A stretch of 64,000 bases of DNA from Stutzerimonas stutzeri (GCF_000952685.1 NZ_JYHV01000014.1:186001-250000), one strand, 5' to 3'; shown: positions 1-9,342, counted from the first letter of the stretch. Numbers and translations: made by a program. The notes: generated by a model from the sequence alone, not told the origin.

Positions 1-79
1 CGGGAGAGACGGAAGGTTTTTCATCGATTCGGATGTGACCCATTGGCGCCAGGCGCTGGCAGCAAGGGATCAGGTATGA
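1..79 (+). CDS. 3' end of an unidentified upstream gene
   Basis: An open frame starting at base 2 runs through the left edge of the window and ends at a TGA at 77-79, giving 25 residues that finish in HWRQALAARDQV. The stop overlaps the ATG at 76 of the next gene (ATGA), the same junction type that links the following genes. This supports it as the tail of a real gene, the first visible member of the overlapping operon. Too little is present to assign a family. Confidence 0.6.
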   Translation, partial: GRDGRFFIDSDVTHWRQALAARDQV

Positions 80-801
80 ACAAGCTGAACGAAGTGACTT
101 CGCAGTACAAACCCGGGGCGGCAACCTCTCTGGAGAACGAGTTGATCCTCAACTGGTATCCGCCGCGCATCCTGCGCCGTCTCGAAGGGGCATCGCCGAG
201 TTCGCTACTGGAATTGGGACTGGGGCACGGCTACACCACCGCGTTGTTCAATCGCCATTTCCAACGTCATGTAGTGCTCGAGGGGTCGTCGGTCGTGATA
301 GATCTGTTTCGGGACAACTATCCGGGACTGAACATCGAGCTGGTGGAAGGCTATTTCGAGCACTTCGATAGCAGCGAGCAGTTCGATGTGCTGTTGATGG
401 GCTTCATCCTCGAGCACGTGGACGATCCCAGTCTTATCCTGCGTCGCTTCCATGACAATCTGCGCCCCGGTGGTCGGCTCTACGTGGCTGTGCCCAACGC
501 CAAGTCGCTGAACCGTCGTCTGGGGTTGGCCATGGGCAAAATAGGCGACATCTACGAACTCAACGCCAATGACCATGCGTTGGGTCATCAGCGCCAGTTC
601 TGTCGCGACACACTTAAGGCGCTGCTGCAGGCGGAGGGCTATGAAGTCACCTGGGAGGAAGGCATCTACCTCAAGCCGCTGCCGCTTGGTTACATGCAGC
701 CCATGCCTGAGTTCGAGGAAAATTTGCTAGCCATGTGCGAGGTAGGGGTAGACTTTCCTGACCTCTGCGTCGGCCTTCTGATGGAAGTACAGGCGGTCTG
801 A
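76..801 (+). CDS. class I SAM-dependent methyltransferase
   Basis: A 241-residue protein with the SAM-binding motif LLELGLGHGYTT near residues 44-55, an acidic residue at the end of the second strand (VVLEGSS), and the downstream motifs FDVLLMGFILEHVDDP and LRPGGRLYVAVPN typical of the Methyltransf_11/Ubie-like fold. The open frame extends to a TTG at 43, but ATG 76 is chosen because it forms an ATGA overlap with the upstream stop and has a purine-rich AAGGGA ahead. Its own stop overlaps the next start (TGATG). The place at the head of sugar-modification genes upstream of fliC suggests it methylates a sugar or sugar nucleotide of the flagellin glycan. The substrate is inference. Confidence 0.85.
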   Translation: MNKLNEVTSQYKPGAATSLENELILNWYPPRILRRLEGASPSSLLELGLGHGYTTALFNRHFQRHVVLEGSSVVIDLFRDNYPGLNIELVEGYFEHFDSSEQFDVLLMGFILEHVDDPSLILRRFHDNLRPGGRLYVAVPNAKSLNRRLGLAMGKIGDIYELNANDHALGHQRQFCRDTLKALLQAEGYEVTWEEGIYLKPLPLGYMQPMPEFEENLLAMCEVGVDFPDLCVGLLMEVQAV

Positions 802-1676
802 TGCCGCGTGCATTAGTGGTGGGCCCAAGCTCAATGCTCGGCAGTAGGCTGAGTGAGCATTTGCGTACGCGGGGCTGGCAGGTCATCGGCGCGGGGCGCT
901 CGGGCGACTGCGAGATACCGCTGGAATTGGGTAGCGAAGCCCTGCGCACCGATTTTCCGCATATCAAGGTGGATGTGCTGTTCCACTGCGCGGCGGCCTT
1001 CGGTGATGACTCGCCGCACGGCGCGTGGCTGAACGACCGCGTCAATGTGCTCGGTGCCCATCAGGTATTGGCCCTGGCGCGTGCGGTCGGATGTCGGCGG
1101 GTGGTGTACGCCGGGAGTACTTCGTCGGCGCGGCGCGAGGGTACGACCTTTGCCAGCAGCTATGGCGCGTCAAAGGCACGCGCGGAAGCAATATTGGCGT
1201 GGGGGCTGGCGCAGAGCGGTCAGGATTTCATTAGCCTGCGCTTTGCCCAGCTATACGATGAGCGGGGCGAATGCGTTCGGCATCAACGCTGGTTCGGACG
1301 CATCGTCAGCCACGCTCGCAGCGGCCGTATTTTGCGTCTGCCTCCGGGCGACGCGCCACGCAATTTCGTTCACGTGCAAGACGCAGCCGCTTTGATGGTT
1401 GTCGCCAGCGAGGCGCACATGCTTGGCGTTCTGCATGTCTGCCACCCCATGGGCGAGACCTATCTGGAAATCGCCCGCCAGGCCTACGCCGTTTTCGACG
1501 AAGGCGGAGGGATTGAGATCGCTCAGGAGAAGACGCCCTTCTGGCCGGCCTACTTCCCTCCGGCATCACCTGAATTGGCGGCGCTGGGCTTGGTTTTCAC
1601 GCCGATGACGGATGGCCTGCGTGGCATCCGAGACGGTGGCCATGCTGCGTGCTTCGAGGTGTTCGATGTCGCCTGA
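801..1676 (+). CDS. NAD-dependent epimerase/dehydratase (extended SDR)
   Basis: A 291-residue protein with a Rossmann start (ALVVGPSSMLGSRL), a serine-rich strand (YAGSTSS, residues 103-109) and the catalytic YxxxK at Tyr121/Lys125 (YGASKARAE), as in extended short-chain dehydrogenases acting on nucleotide sugars. The dinucleotide loop is GPSSMLG rather than the common GxxGxxG, so the cofactor site is slightly atypical. The ATG overlaps the upstream stop by one base, and the 3' end overlaps the next gene by 11 bases, so the operon is tightly coupled. It likely epimerises, dehydrates or reduces a sugar nucleotide for flagellin glycosylation. The exact reaction cannot be read from sequence. Confidence 0.85.
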   Translation: MPRALVVGPSSMLGSRLSEHLRTRGWQVIGAGRSGDCEIPLELGSEALRTDFPHIKVDVLFHCAAAFGDDSPHGAWLNDRVNVLGAHQVLALARAVGCRRVVYAGSTSSARREGTTFASSYGASKARAEAILAWGLAQSGQDFISLRFAQLYDERGECVRHQRWFGRIVSHARSGRILRLPPGDAPRNFVHVQDAAALMVVASEAHMLGVLHVCHPMGETYLEIARQAYAVFDEGGGIEIAQEKTPFWPAYFPPASPELAALGLVFTPMTDGLRGIRDGGHAACFEVFDVA

Positions 1677-2652
1677 AGCCGCTACGGTGCGAGTGCTGGT
1701 GACGGGCGTAGGCGCGATCATCGGTCAGGGTGTAGCCAAGTCGCTGCGTCAACTGCCGGGCGTTCGAATCATCGGTCTTGACCGCGATCCGCAAGCCTTC
1801 GGGCGTCACGCCTGCGACGCATTCCATTTCAAACCGGCGATGGCGGAGACGGACGCGGCCTACGACCGTTTTCTGCTGCAATTGCTGGAGCGGGAAGCGA
1901 TCGACTTGGTACTCCCTTGCATCGAGCAGGACGTCTTTTACTTCGACACCCGTCGCGAGCTTTTCAATGCTGCGGGAGTGGCCGTGGCACTTAACGACAG
2001 TCGCCTGATCAACCTGGCGCGGGACAAGTGGGGCCTGCACCTGGCGTTGTTGGAGGCCGGTCTTCCGACGATTCCTACCAGCCTTTCGACCGACTGGGCA
2101 CAGGTACTGGCGCAGCTCGGCCCAGCGCCGCTTCTGTGCAAACCGCGCCGGGGGTCGGGTGGCCGTGGTCAGGCGTTGGTGGAGGACGAGGAAGACCTGC
2201 GTTATCAGGCGCGTAAGCAGGGCGACAATTTCATGCTACAGCGGGTGATCGGCAGCGACGACGAGGAATATACAGTCGGCCTGTTCGGCTACGGTGACGG
2301 CCAGTCCAGCCGCCCAGCCATCCTCCAGCGAACCTTAGGCCCGGGTGGCGCCACCTGGCGTGCCCGGAGCATCGACGGCGATGAGTTGATCGAGAGCGCC
2401 TGCGAGGCGCTGACCGCACATTTTCAGCCGGTGGGTCCGACCAACTACCAGTTCCGCAAGGCCGATGGCCGTGCCTGGCTGCTGGAGATCAATCCACGCC
2501 TGTCAGCTTCGGTATCGCTGCGTGCGGCGCTCGGCTTCAACGAGGCGGCCATGAGCATTGACTATTTTTGCCGAGGGCAGCGCCCGGTATCCGCCAACTG
2601 GCATACGGCGCTTTGCAGCCGCTATATCGAGGACCACATCGAGTACCTATGA
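1666..2652 (+). CDS. ATP-grasp protein, carbamoyl-phosphate synthase-like
   Basis: A 328-residue protein. The N-terminal third is a Rossmann-like pre-ATP-grasp domain (VRVLVTGVGAIIGQGVAKSL). The ATP-grasp core follows, with the phosphate-binding loop LLCKPRRGSGGRGQ and the Mg/ATP motif WLLEINPRLSAS near residue 275. Such proteins join a carboxylate to an amine through an acyl phosphate. ATG 1666 is preferred over the upstream in-frame start at 1612 because the domain begins right after it and the overlap with the preceding gene is then only 11 bases. Its stop overlaps the next ATG (ATGA). In this operon it could attach an amino acid or other acyl group to an amino sugar. That role is inference. 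Confidence 0.8.
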   Translation: MSPEAATVRVLVTGVGAIIGQGVAKSLRQLPGVRIIGLDRDPQAFGRHACDAFHFKPAMAETDAAYDRFLLQLLEREAIDLVLPCIEQDVFYFDTRRELFNAAGVAVALNDSRLINLARDKWGLHLALLEAGLPTIPTSLSTDWAQVLAQLGPAPLLCKPRRGSGGRGQALVEDEEDLRYQARKQGDNFMLQRVIGSDDEEYTVGLFGYGDGQSSRPAILQRTLGPGGATWRARSIDGDELIESACEALTAHFQPVGPTNYQFRKADGRAWLLEINPRLSASVSLRAALGFNEAAMSIDYFCRGQRPVSANWHTALCSRYIEDHIEYL

Positions 2653-3356
2653 TCGCAGTGATATCGGATGTTCATGGCAATTTCCCGGCCCTACGCGCGG
2701 TACTGGCGGCGGCGGATCGACTCGGCTGTTCGCGAGTGATATCCCTGGGCGACGTGACCGGCTACTACGCCGAGCCGGACAAATGCATTGATCTACTGGC
2801 GGAGCGCGGCGCCGTACAGCTGCTCGGCAACCACGATAGCTACTTGGTGGAAGGCACAGGCTGTCCTCGCTCGCGGCTGGTGTCATCGCTGCTGGAACAT
2901 CAGGCTCGGGTGGTACGCCGGGACCAGGTCGAAATGCTGGCTGGCTTGAGCTCTCAGTACGAGGAGGGCGACGCTTGCTTCGTGCACGGCGGTTGGGAAG
3001 ACCCTCGCGACCAGTATCTCTATCGCGTTTCCCCGGACAAGCTGAGTGGCCCGTGGCGCTACTACTTTTCGGGGCATACCCATGTTCAGGTGCTGGCTTC
3101 GCTGGGCGAGAAAATCTATTGCAACCCCGGTTCTGTTGGCCAGCCGCGCGATGGCGACCCTCGTGCTGCCTTCGCCCTGTTCGACGGCACGAGCATCGTC
3201 CTGCAACGGGTGGCCTACGATATCGACGAGACGGCTGCTGCGATGCGCAGTGCCGGCTACGACGAGCCGCGGCTATGGGAAAACCTCTACATCGGCGCCC
3301 AGATCGGTGGGCGCATCGACAAGATCGAAATCATCGAGCGAGAGCACACAAAGTGA
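2649..3356 (+). CDS. metallophosphoesterase (YfcE/MJ0936-like)
   Basis: A 235-residue protein with the complete calcineurin-like metal-binding set: ISDVHGN at the N-terminus, SLGDVTGYY, LLGNHDSYL, FVHGG, and SGHTHVQ with a following CNPGSVGQPRDG. These supply the Asp, His and Asn ligands of a dinuclear metal site and match the YfcE/MJ0936 phosphodiesterase group. ATG 2649 overlaps the upstream stop (ATGA). The longer frame from 2568 lies inside the preceding gene and is not used. A phosphoesterase inside a sugar-nucleotide operon could remove a phosphate from a pathway intermediate or cleave a nucleotide sugar. The substrate is unknown. Confidence 0.85.
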   Translation: MIAVISDVHGNFPALRAVLAAADRLGCSRVISLGDVTGYYAEPDKCIDLLAERGAVQLLGNHDSYLVEGTGCPRSRLVSSLLEHQARVVRRDQVEMLAGLSSQYEEGDACFVHGGWEDPRDQYLYRVSPDKLSGPWRYYFSGHTHVQVLASLGEKIYCNPGSVGQPRDGDPRAAFALFDGTSIVLQRVAYDIDETAAAMRSAGYDEPRLWENLYIGAQIGGRIDKIEIIEREHTK

Positions 3357-4099
3357 GCGCAAACGACGAGTTCCAAGCGGAAGTGCAACGCAATATCGAG
3401 GCCGCCGGCCAGGACCAGGGACTCAAGGAACGTTCTCTGGACTGGATGCTGGAGGCGGGCGGCAAGTATCGCTACTCCTACAACTTCAGCTGGCTGGGCC
3501 GGCCAATCATTCAGTATCCGCAGGACATCGTAGCCATGCAGGAGCTGGTGTGGACCGTTCAGCCGGAGCTGATCGTCGAGACTGGTATCGCCCATGGCGG
3601 TTCGCTGATCCTGTTCGCCTCGCTGCTGGAACTCAACGCGGCCTGCGGTGGCCCGCAGAATGCCAGAGTGCTGGGTATCGACATCGATATTCGCCAGCAC
3701 AACCGCGAAGCCATAGAGGCACATCCCATGTCACGGCGCATCGACATGATTCAGGGTTCGAGTATTGCCTCCGAAGTGGTTGAGCACGTGCGCCAGACTG
3801 CTCAGGGCAAGCGGGTGCTGGTGTCGCTGGACAGCAACCACACCCACGATCATGTGCTGGCCGAGTTGAAGGCCTATGCGCCGCTGGTATCGCCGGGCAG
3901 CTACTGCGTGGTGTTCGACACCGTGGTGGAGGACACGCCTGACGAGTTGCAGGCCGAACGGCCTTGGGGCAAGGGCAACAGTCCGAAGTCGGCGGTACGC
4001 GAATATCTGCATGCTCATCCAGAGTTTCAGGTGGACGCGCGCATGGACAGCAAGTTGCTGATCAGCGTGGCGCCGGAAGGCTACCTGAAGCGGGTCTGA
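3353..4099 (+). CDS. CmcI-family (cephalosporin hydroxylase-like) methyltransferase
   Basis: A 248-residue protein with the hallmarks of the CmcI/rhamnosyl O-methyltransferase family: FNFSWLGRPIIQYPQD-type N-terminal segment, the SAM-binding LIVETGIAHGGSLILFA, LGIDIDIR, and VLVSLDSNHTHDHV, where the DxNH segment carries putative metal ligands. The start is GTG 3353, which overlaps the upstream stop (GTGA). The longer frame from 2975 is a shadow of the phosphoesterase gene. Despite the family name, relatives often O-methylate sugars, and homologues occur in glycan loci. It is the last gene of the overlapping run. A stem-loop follows. Confidence 0.8.
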   Translation: MSANDEFQAEVQRNIEAAGQDQGLKERSLDWMLEAGGKYRYSYNFSWLGRPIIQYPQDIVAMQELVWTVQPELIVETGIAHGGSLILFASLLELNAACGGPQNARVLGIDIDIRQHNREAIEAHPMSRRIDMIQGSSIASEVVEHVRQTAQGKRVLVSLDSNHTHDHVLAELKAYAPLVSPGSYCVVFDTVVEDTPDELQAERPWGKGNSPKSAVREYLHAHPEFQVDARMDSKLLISVAPEGYLKRV

Positions 4100-4113
4100 C
4101 AAGAATTACGGGT

Positions 4114-4130
4114 CCCCGGCCTAGCCGGGG
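4114..4130 (+). terminator. GC-rich stem-loop after the overlapping glycan operon
   Basis: CCCCGGC (4114-4120), loop CTA, GCCGGGG (4124-4130) forms a 7-bp perfect stem in the 59-base gap before the large glycosyltransferase gene. There is no T-run, so it may attenuate or protect the upstream message rather than stop transcription fully. Confidence 0.4.
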
Positions 4131-4158
4131 CGTGAAGAATCAGGATGTGGGGGTGTGC

Positions 4159-7100
4159 ATGCACAAGTTTGAAAACAGGATAGTGGTCAGTGTCCCGGTG
4201 TACAACGAGGGGGCCTACGTCCTGGAAACACTAGAGTCGCTCGCTGCCCAAACTCACTCCGACTTCCTGGTGCTGGTGGCCGACAATGCCTCCACCGATC
4301 GAACGGGTGACATTTGCCGGGAGTTCTGCACGCGCGACTCTCGCTTCCACTACGTGCGCCACGAACGCAACGTCGGTGCCTCCGCCAACTTCCGCTACTG
4401 CTTCGAACACACTACGTCTGAGTTCTTCATGTGGCTCGGGGGGCACGACGTGCTGGCTCCCGAATTCCTCGCCGAAGCCTATGCACGGATGCAAGACGAT
4501 GATCGGATAAGCCTGGTCTACAGCCGGACCCAGTGGATTGACGACACCGGTAGGGTGCTCGGCCAGACCAACGGCGGCAACTACATATTCGCCGAGCCGT
4601 TGGCGCCCCACGAGCGCTATCTCAAGTTATTGCACGCACTGGATCGTTGCGAGGCGGTCAACCAGCTAATCCGTCGCTCCTTCATTGATCTGGATTTTCG
4701 CCCGGTGGTGAGCGCCGATCTGGCCTTCCTCTGTCACTTGGCCGCTCATGGGCCCTTCGCCCGCATCGAAAAGCCGCTATATATTCGCCGGGAGATCCGC
4801 AAGCGCGACACGACGGCGATGGAGCGCATGACCGGTAGCAAGAGCGCCGCTCACTACCATCAGCTTGCTGAGCTATTTGTGCACAGCATCACCACGCACC
4901 GAGCCATCGCCTCAGAGCAAAAACTGGAGCTGATCGGGCAGGTGCTGAATTGGCTGAACAAGCGCTTCCAGCTATTCAGCGAAACGGCGCCGGCTCCGCA
5001 GACAATGGCTCCGGCGCCTCGGGCTGTCGCGGAGACGGCGACCTCGCCCGTGCCATTCTTCAGCGTTGTCATGCCCATGTACAACCGCGAGCGCTACGTG
5101 AAAGAAGCGATCGAATCGGTGCTGGCGCAGGGCGATCCGGACTTTGAGCTAATCGTCGTCGACGATGGATCCACTGACCGTTCGTTGGATATTGTAGGCG
5201 AGATCGACGATCCGCGACTGCGGCTGTTGCGCAACCAGCACGGTGGCGGCGCGGCGGCGCGCAACACGGGCATCGATGCTGCGCGCGGCGAGTTCATCGT
5301 CTGGATTGACAGCGACGATCGGCAAGCGCCGGGCGCACTGGCCGCGCTGCGTAGGACCATACAGGCCTGCCCGGACGCCGATGTATATTACGGCGACTTG
5401 GAGATATTCGACGACACCCGTCCAGATAAGCTGTGGCGTACCGAATATCCAGATTTCTATGGCGAGGCGCTGTTGCCACGGTTGATCCGTGGCAACTGCC
5501 TGCCCAACCCTGGCACGGCTGTGCGTCGGTCGCTATACCAACGCTACGGTGGCTACGATGTCGCCTTCGTCCGCTGCCATGATTTCCACATGTGGACTCG
5601 ACTTGCCGATAGTGCCCGCTTCAAGAAGGTCGACAACATCGTCTGCCACTGGCGTCAGCACGGTGAAAGTCTTTCCAGTGCCAAGACCCGTGCTTTCGAA
5701 GCCAAGGTCGCGCAGGACATGGTTGAGCGTTACTCCCCCAGCCGACTGTTCCCTGACCTGAGTGACGATTCGCAGGGGCAGGGTGCGGCTCTATGGCGGG
5801 TTTCGCATATCCACCAGGAACTGGGCGAGCCGGCGCAGGCGTTGCGTGCCGCCTATCGTGCGCAGGCACTGGGCGTCGCTGATCAAGACCGGATTAGGGA
5901 ACTTGAACGCCTGTCCGGCAGCCGCTATGAACCGTTCTTCAGCGTCGTGCTGACTACCTTCAATCGCCCGCAACTTCTGTTGGATGCGCTAGCAAGCCTT
6001 GAAAAGCAGCAGTTCCGCGATTTTGAAGCGATTCTGGTCAACGATCATGGTGAGGAAGTGGAGCCGTTGCTGGCGCGCTTCCCTTATTGCATCACCTATA
6101 TTCGCCAAGGCCGGAATCGAGGGCCGGCCGCCGCACGAAACGCAGCGCATCGCGTGGCTCGCGGACGATATGTTGTGTATCTGGATGACGACGACATCTT
6201 CCTGCCGGATCATCTACAGACTCTGGCTGACGCACTGCAGGAGCACCCGGGCGAGGTGGTCTACAGCGATGCGTTGTTCGTGGCTGAAAGAATCGAAAAC
6301 GGTGTGCGCCACAGCCTTCAGGAGGAGCGACGGTATCCGCATGACAGCTATTCGCGCGAGCGCTTGTTCGTTGACAACTATATACCTGTCAACACGTTTG
6401 CCTGGCCACGTGCAGTGGCCGCCGAGGTCGGCGAATTTGACGAGACGCTATCGGGCCTGGAGGACTGGGATTTCCTGCTGCGATTGGCGATAAAGCTACC
6501 TTTCCACCATGTGCAGCGAGAAACGGTACAGGTGCGCATGCGCGTCGGTGACGCCGCGCCCGATCGTCGCTCCCTGCACGCTTTTAAAGATTACCCAGCG
6601 CTGTACCGTGAACTGTATTCGCGGCATTCGGATTTGGACGATGCCAGCATCAAAAGCCAGCGTGCCGCCAAATTAACGCAGCTCGGACAGATGTCCAGCG
6701 GGAGTCCAGGGGATATTGTTCGGACATGGCTCGCGGCGCGTCTGCCGAATCCTTTGCAGCAACGATTGATCGAAGAACACCTCGAGGACAATCAGGGTGG
6801 ACCACGCATCGGTGTTCTGGTGCTTGATCTACAGGGCCACGTTGAGTCTGTCACGCAGACGCTAGCCAGCCTGCGGGACGATCAGCAAGGGTATCGGCAC
6901 ATCGAAGCAAAGGTGTTGACCGTCGGTGATTTCGGCGGTGATGCGCTTTCTGGCGACGTGCCCATCCGGGTAACCCTGGAAAACTACGTAACGGCGCTTA
7001 ACCAGGTCGCGGCGCAGCTGGATTGTGAGTGGTGCTTGCTAGTGCAAGCCGGAGAGCGTTTTACAGCAAGCGGTCTGCTGATCGCTGCACTTGATCTTGT

Positions 7101-9342
7101 CGCAGCGCCAGACTGCCGTGCGATATATACCGACGAGATTCAAATTGCCTCTAACGGTGAGCTGCTGCCTATCTTGCGACCAGATTTCAACCTCGATTTG
7201 CTATTGAGCTTTCCGGCCAGCATGGGGCGGCACTGGTTGTTTCGACGTGACGTATTCACAGCTGCTGGCGGGTTCGATCGCTCCTATCCAGGTGCGCTCG
7301 AATTCGAGTTGGTGTTGCGCCTTATCGAACAAGGTGGCCTGGCTGGGCTTGGGCATGTGTCCGAGCCACTGTTGATGACGCCTGTGCTGCAACTGGAACA
7401 TAGCGACGATGAAGTGAGGGCCGTCAGAAAACATTTGGGAACCAGAGGATACGCGCAGGCCGAGATCGTACCGTTTCTGCCAGGACGTTATCGGTTGCAA
7501 TATGGGCATGCCACGGCACCAGGCGTCTCGATCGTTATTCCGGCTTTTGCGCCTCTGGCCGCGTTTCAACGGTGCATGGAAAGCATCCTGGAAATGACGC
7601 GGGATGTCCCTTATGAGCTGTTGCTTGTTCCTAGAAAGGAGCAGGGCGATGAGATGGTCACTTGGCTGAATGGCTTGAAGGCTATGGGCGAAGCCAACGT
7701 GCGTGTGCTGGACGAATGCGCGGCCAAAGGGTTACGGGCATCGCAAAACTACGCGGTTCAGCAAGCACGAGGGGACTATCTGCTTTTCATCACCGCGGAT
7801 ACGGCGGTCGTGATGGAGGATTGGCTCACCTCAATGCTGAATCATGCTCAACGGCCGGAAGTAGGCGCCGTTGGCGTCAAGATGGTCAGCTCGGCTGGGG
7901 CAATTCAGCACGCCGGTATCGTGCTTGGTCTGCAGGGGCCCGCTTGCTCTCCGTTCATAGGCGAGAAGTTGGATGCTTCGGGTTACATGAATCGCCTTGA
8001 AGTCGACCAGAACTACAGCGCGGTCAGTGGCGCGTGCTTGATGATTGCTCGCGAGAAGTTCCTGGAACTGGGTGGGTTGGACGAGTCGGGTGAGGCGGAA
8101 AACTGGGCTGACCTCGACCTTTGCTTAAAGGCCCAACAGGCCGGCTATCTCAATGTCTGGACTCCGCACGTCAGCGTAATGAAAGATCGCGCGGATGAGC
8201 CGTTGAGTACGGTTGAACAGGATCGCCTGTATAGCCGCTGGCTACCCGTTCTGGCACGCGACCCGGCGTACAACCGAAATCTGTCGTTGGTCAAGCCCGG
8301 TGGTTTCAAGCTTGCCGATAACGCAATCTCCTGGCGTCCTATGTCTTCTTGGAAGCCATTGCCGAACATATTGGTTCACCCTGGAGACATGTTCGGTTGC
8401 GGGCACTACCGGATGATTTATCCCTTCCAGGCGATGCAGTCCAGCGGACTGGCTGAAGGCGCAGTGTCGGTCGGTCTGATGCACCCCACGGATCTGGAGC
8501 GATACGAGCCGGATGCGATTATTCTGCAACGGCAGATCGGAGCAGATCGTCTGGAGGCGATGCGTAGGATTCAGGCCTTTTCGCGAGCGTTCAAGGTTTA
8601 TGAGCTCGACGATTATCTACCGAACCTTCCAGTTAAGAGTGTTCATCGAACACAAATGCCGAAGGATATTGTCCGGTCTCTTCGCCAAGGGCTTGGTTTC
8701 GTTGATCGCTTCGTCGTTTCCACTGAGCCGTTAGCCGATGCGTTCAGGGGCTTCCACTCCGATATCCTGGTAATGCCGAATCGTTTGCCAGCCGAAGTCT
8801 GGGGAGGGCTCGAGCGTAAGGGGCTTCCTCGCGGCCGCATGAGGGTCGGCTGGGCAGGGGGATCCAGCCACACCGGTGATTTGGGGATAATCGCCGATGT
8901 CGTCAAAGAGCTTGCAGGTGAGGTTGACTGGATTTTCTTTGGCATGTGCCCTGAGTCACTTCAGCCTTATGTCAAGGAATGGCACCGGGGCGTAAGCATC
9001 GAGCATTACGCGCGAACGCTGGCGTCGTTGGATCTGGATCTGGCTATCGCACCGTTGGAACACAATGCATTCAACGTTTGCAAGAGCAACCTGAAACTCC
9101 TGGAGTATGGTGCCTGTGGTTATCCGGTGGTGTGTACCGACATAGAACCGTATCGTGGCGCTATGCCCGTGACGCGAGTCAGGAATCGATTCTCCGAATG
9201 GGTAGACGCCATCCGCGGTCACATGGCCGAGCGCGAGGCTACCGAACGTCTAGGTGATGAGCTTCGTACGTTGGTTTATCGTGATTGGCTGCTAACCGGC
9301 GATCCGGTGGATCAGTGGCTCGCGGCCTGGACGGGACGCTAA
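4159..9342 (+). CDS. giant multi-module glycosyltransferase, probable flagellin glycosyltransferase (FgtA-type)
   Basis: A 1,727-residue protein with serial glycosyltransferase modules. GT2-like modules start near residues 5 (VVSVPVYNEGAY), 298 (FFSVVMPMYNRERY), 590 (FFSVVLTTFNRPQ), 883 (IGVLVLDLQGHV) and 1122 (VSIVIPAFAPL). A GT-B/GT4-like module starts near 1403 (NILVHPGDMFGCGHYRM) with MRVGWAGGSSHTGD and SNLKLLEYGACGYPVVCTD. Only modules 2 (WIDSDDR) and 3 (YLDDDDI) show a clear DxD-type metal motif; modules 1, 4 and 5 have GHD, QAGE and TAD at the equivalent place. ATG 4159 begins right at module 1. Similar long multi-GT proteins next to fliC glycosylate flagellin in Pseudomonas (fgt genes), which is the basis of the role. 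Acceptor and sugar are not visible. No signal peptide, so cytoplasmic. Confidence 0.85.
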   Translation: MHKFENRIVVSVPVYNEGAYVLETLESLAAQTHSDFLVLVADNASTDRTGDICREFCTRDSRFHYVRHERNVGASANFRYCFEHTTSEFFMWLGGHDVLAPEFLAEAYARMQDDDRISLVYSRTQWIDDTGRVLGQTNGGNYIFAEPLAPHERYLKLLHALDRCEAVNQLIRRSFIDLDFRPVVSADLAFLCHLAAHGPFARIEKPLYIRREIRKRDTTAMERMTGSKSAAHYHQLAELFVHSITTHRAIASEQKLELIGQVLNWLNKRFQLFSETAPAPQTMAPAPRAVAETATSPVPFFSVVMPMYNRERYVKEAIESVLAQGDPDFELIVVDDGSTDRSLDIVGEIDDPRLRLLRNQHGGGAAARNTGIDAARGEFIVWIDSDDRQAPGALAALRRTIQACPDADVYYGDLEIFDDTRPDKLWRTEYPDFYGEALLPRLIRGNCLPNPGTAVRRSLYQRYGGYDVAFVRCHDFHMWTRLADSARFKKVDNIVCHWRQHGESLSSAKTRAFEAKVAQDMVERYSPSRLFPDLSDDSQGQGAALWRVSHIHQELGEPAQALRAAYRAQALGVADQDRIRELERLSGSRYEPFFSVVLTTFNRPQLLLDALASLEKQQFRDFEAILVNDHGEEVEPLLARFPYCITYIRQGRNRGPAAARNAAHRVARGRYVVYLDDDDIFLPDHLQTLADALQEHPGEVVYSDALFVAERIENGVRHSLQEERRYPHDSYSRERLFVDNYIPVNTFAWPRAVAAEVGEFDETLSGLEDWDFLLRLAIKLPFHHVQRETVQVRMRVGDAAPDRRSLHAFKDYPALYRELYSRHSDLDDASIKSQRAAKLTQLGQMSSGSPGDIVRTWLAARLPNPLQQRLIEEHLEDNQGGPRIGVLVLDLQGHVESVTQTLASLRDDQQGYRHIEAKVLTVGDFGGDALSGDVPIRVTLENYVTALNQVAAQLDCEWCLLVQAGERFTASGLLIAALDLVAAPDCRAIYTDEIQIASNGELLPILRPDFNLDLLLSFPASMGRHWLFRRDVFTAAGGFDRSYPGALEFELVLRLIEQGGLAGLGHVSEPLLMTPVLQLEHSDDEVRAVRKHLGTRGYAQAEIVPFLPGRYRLQYGHATAPGVSIVIPAFAPLAAFQRCMESILEMTRDVPYELLLVPRKEQGDEMVTWLNGLKAMGEANVRVLDECAAKGLRASQNYAVQQARGDYLLFITADTAVVMEDWLTSMLNHAQRPEVGAVGVKMVSSAGAIQHAGIVLGLQGPACSPFIGEKLDASGYMNRLEVDQNYSAVSGACLMIAREKFLELGGLDESGEAENWADLDLCLKAQQAGYLNVWTPHVSVMKDRADEPLSTVEQDRLYSRWLPVLARDPAYNRNLSLVKPGGFKLADNAISWRPMSSWKPLPNILVHPGDMFGCGHYRMIYPFQAMQSSGLAEGAVSVGLMHPTDLERYEPDAIILQRQIGADRLEAMRRIQAFSRAFKVYELDDYLPNLPVKSVHRTQMPKDIVRSLRQGLGFVDRFVVSTEPLADAFRGFHSDILVMPNRLPAEVWGGLERKGLPRGRMRVGWAGGSSHTGDLGIIADVVKELAGEVDWIFFGMCPESLQPYVKEWHRGVSIEHYARTLASLDLDLAIAPLEHNAFNVCKSNLKLLEYGACGYPVVCTDIEPYRGAMPVTRVRNRFSEWVDAIRGHMAEREATERLGDELRTLVYRDWLLTGDPVDQWLAAWTGR

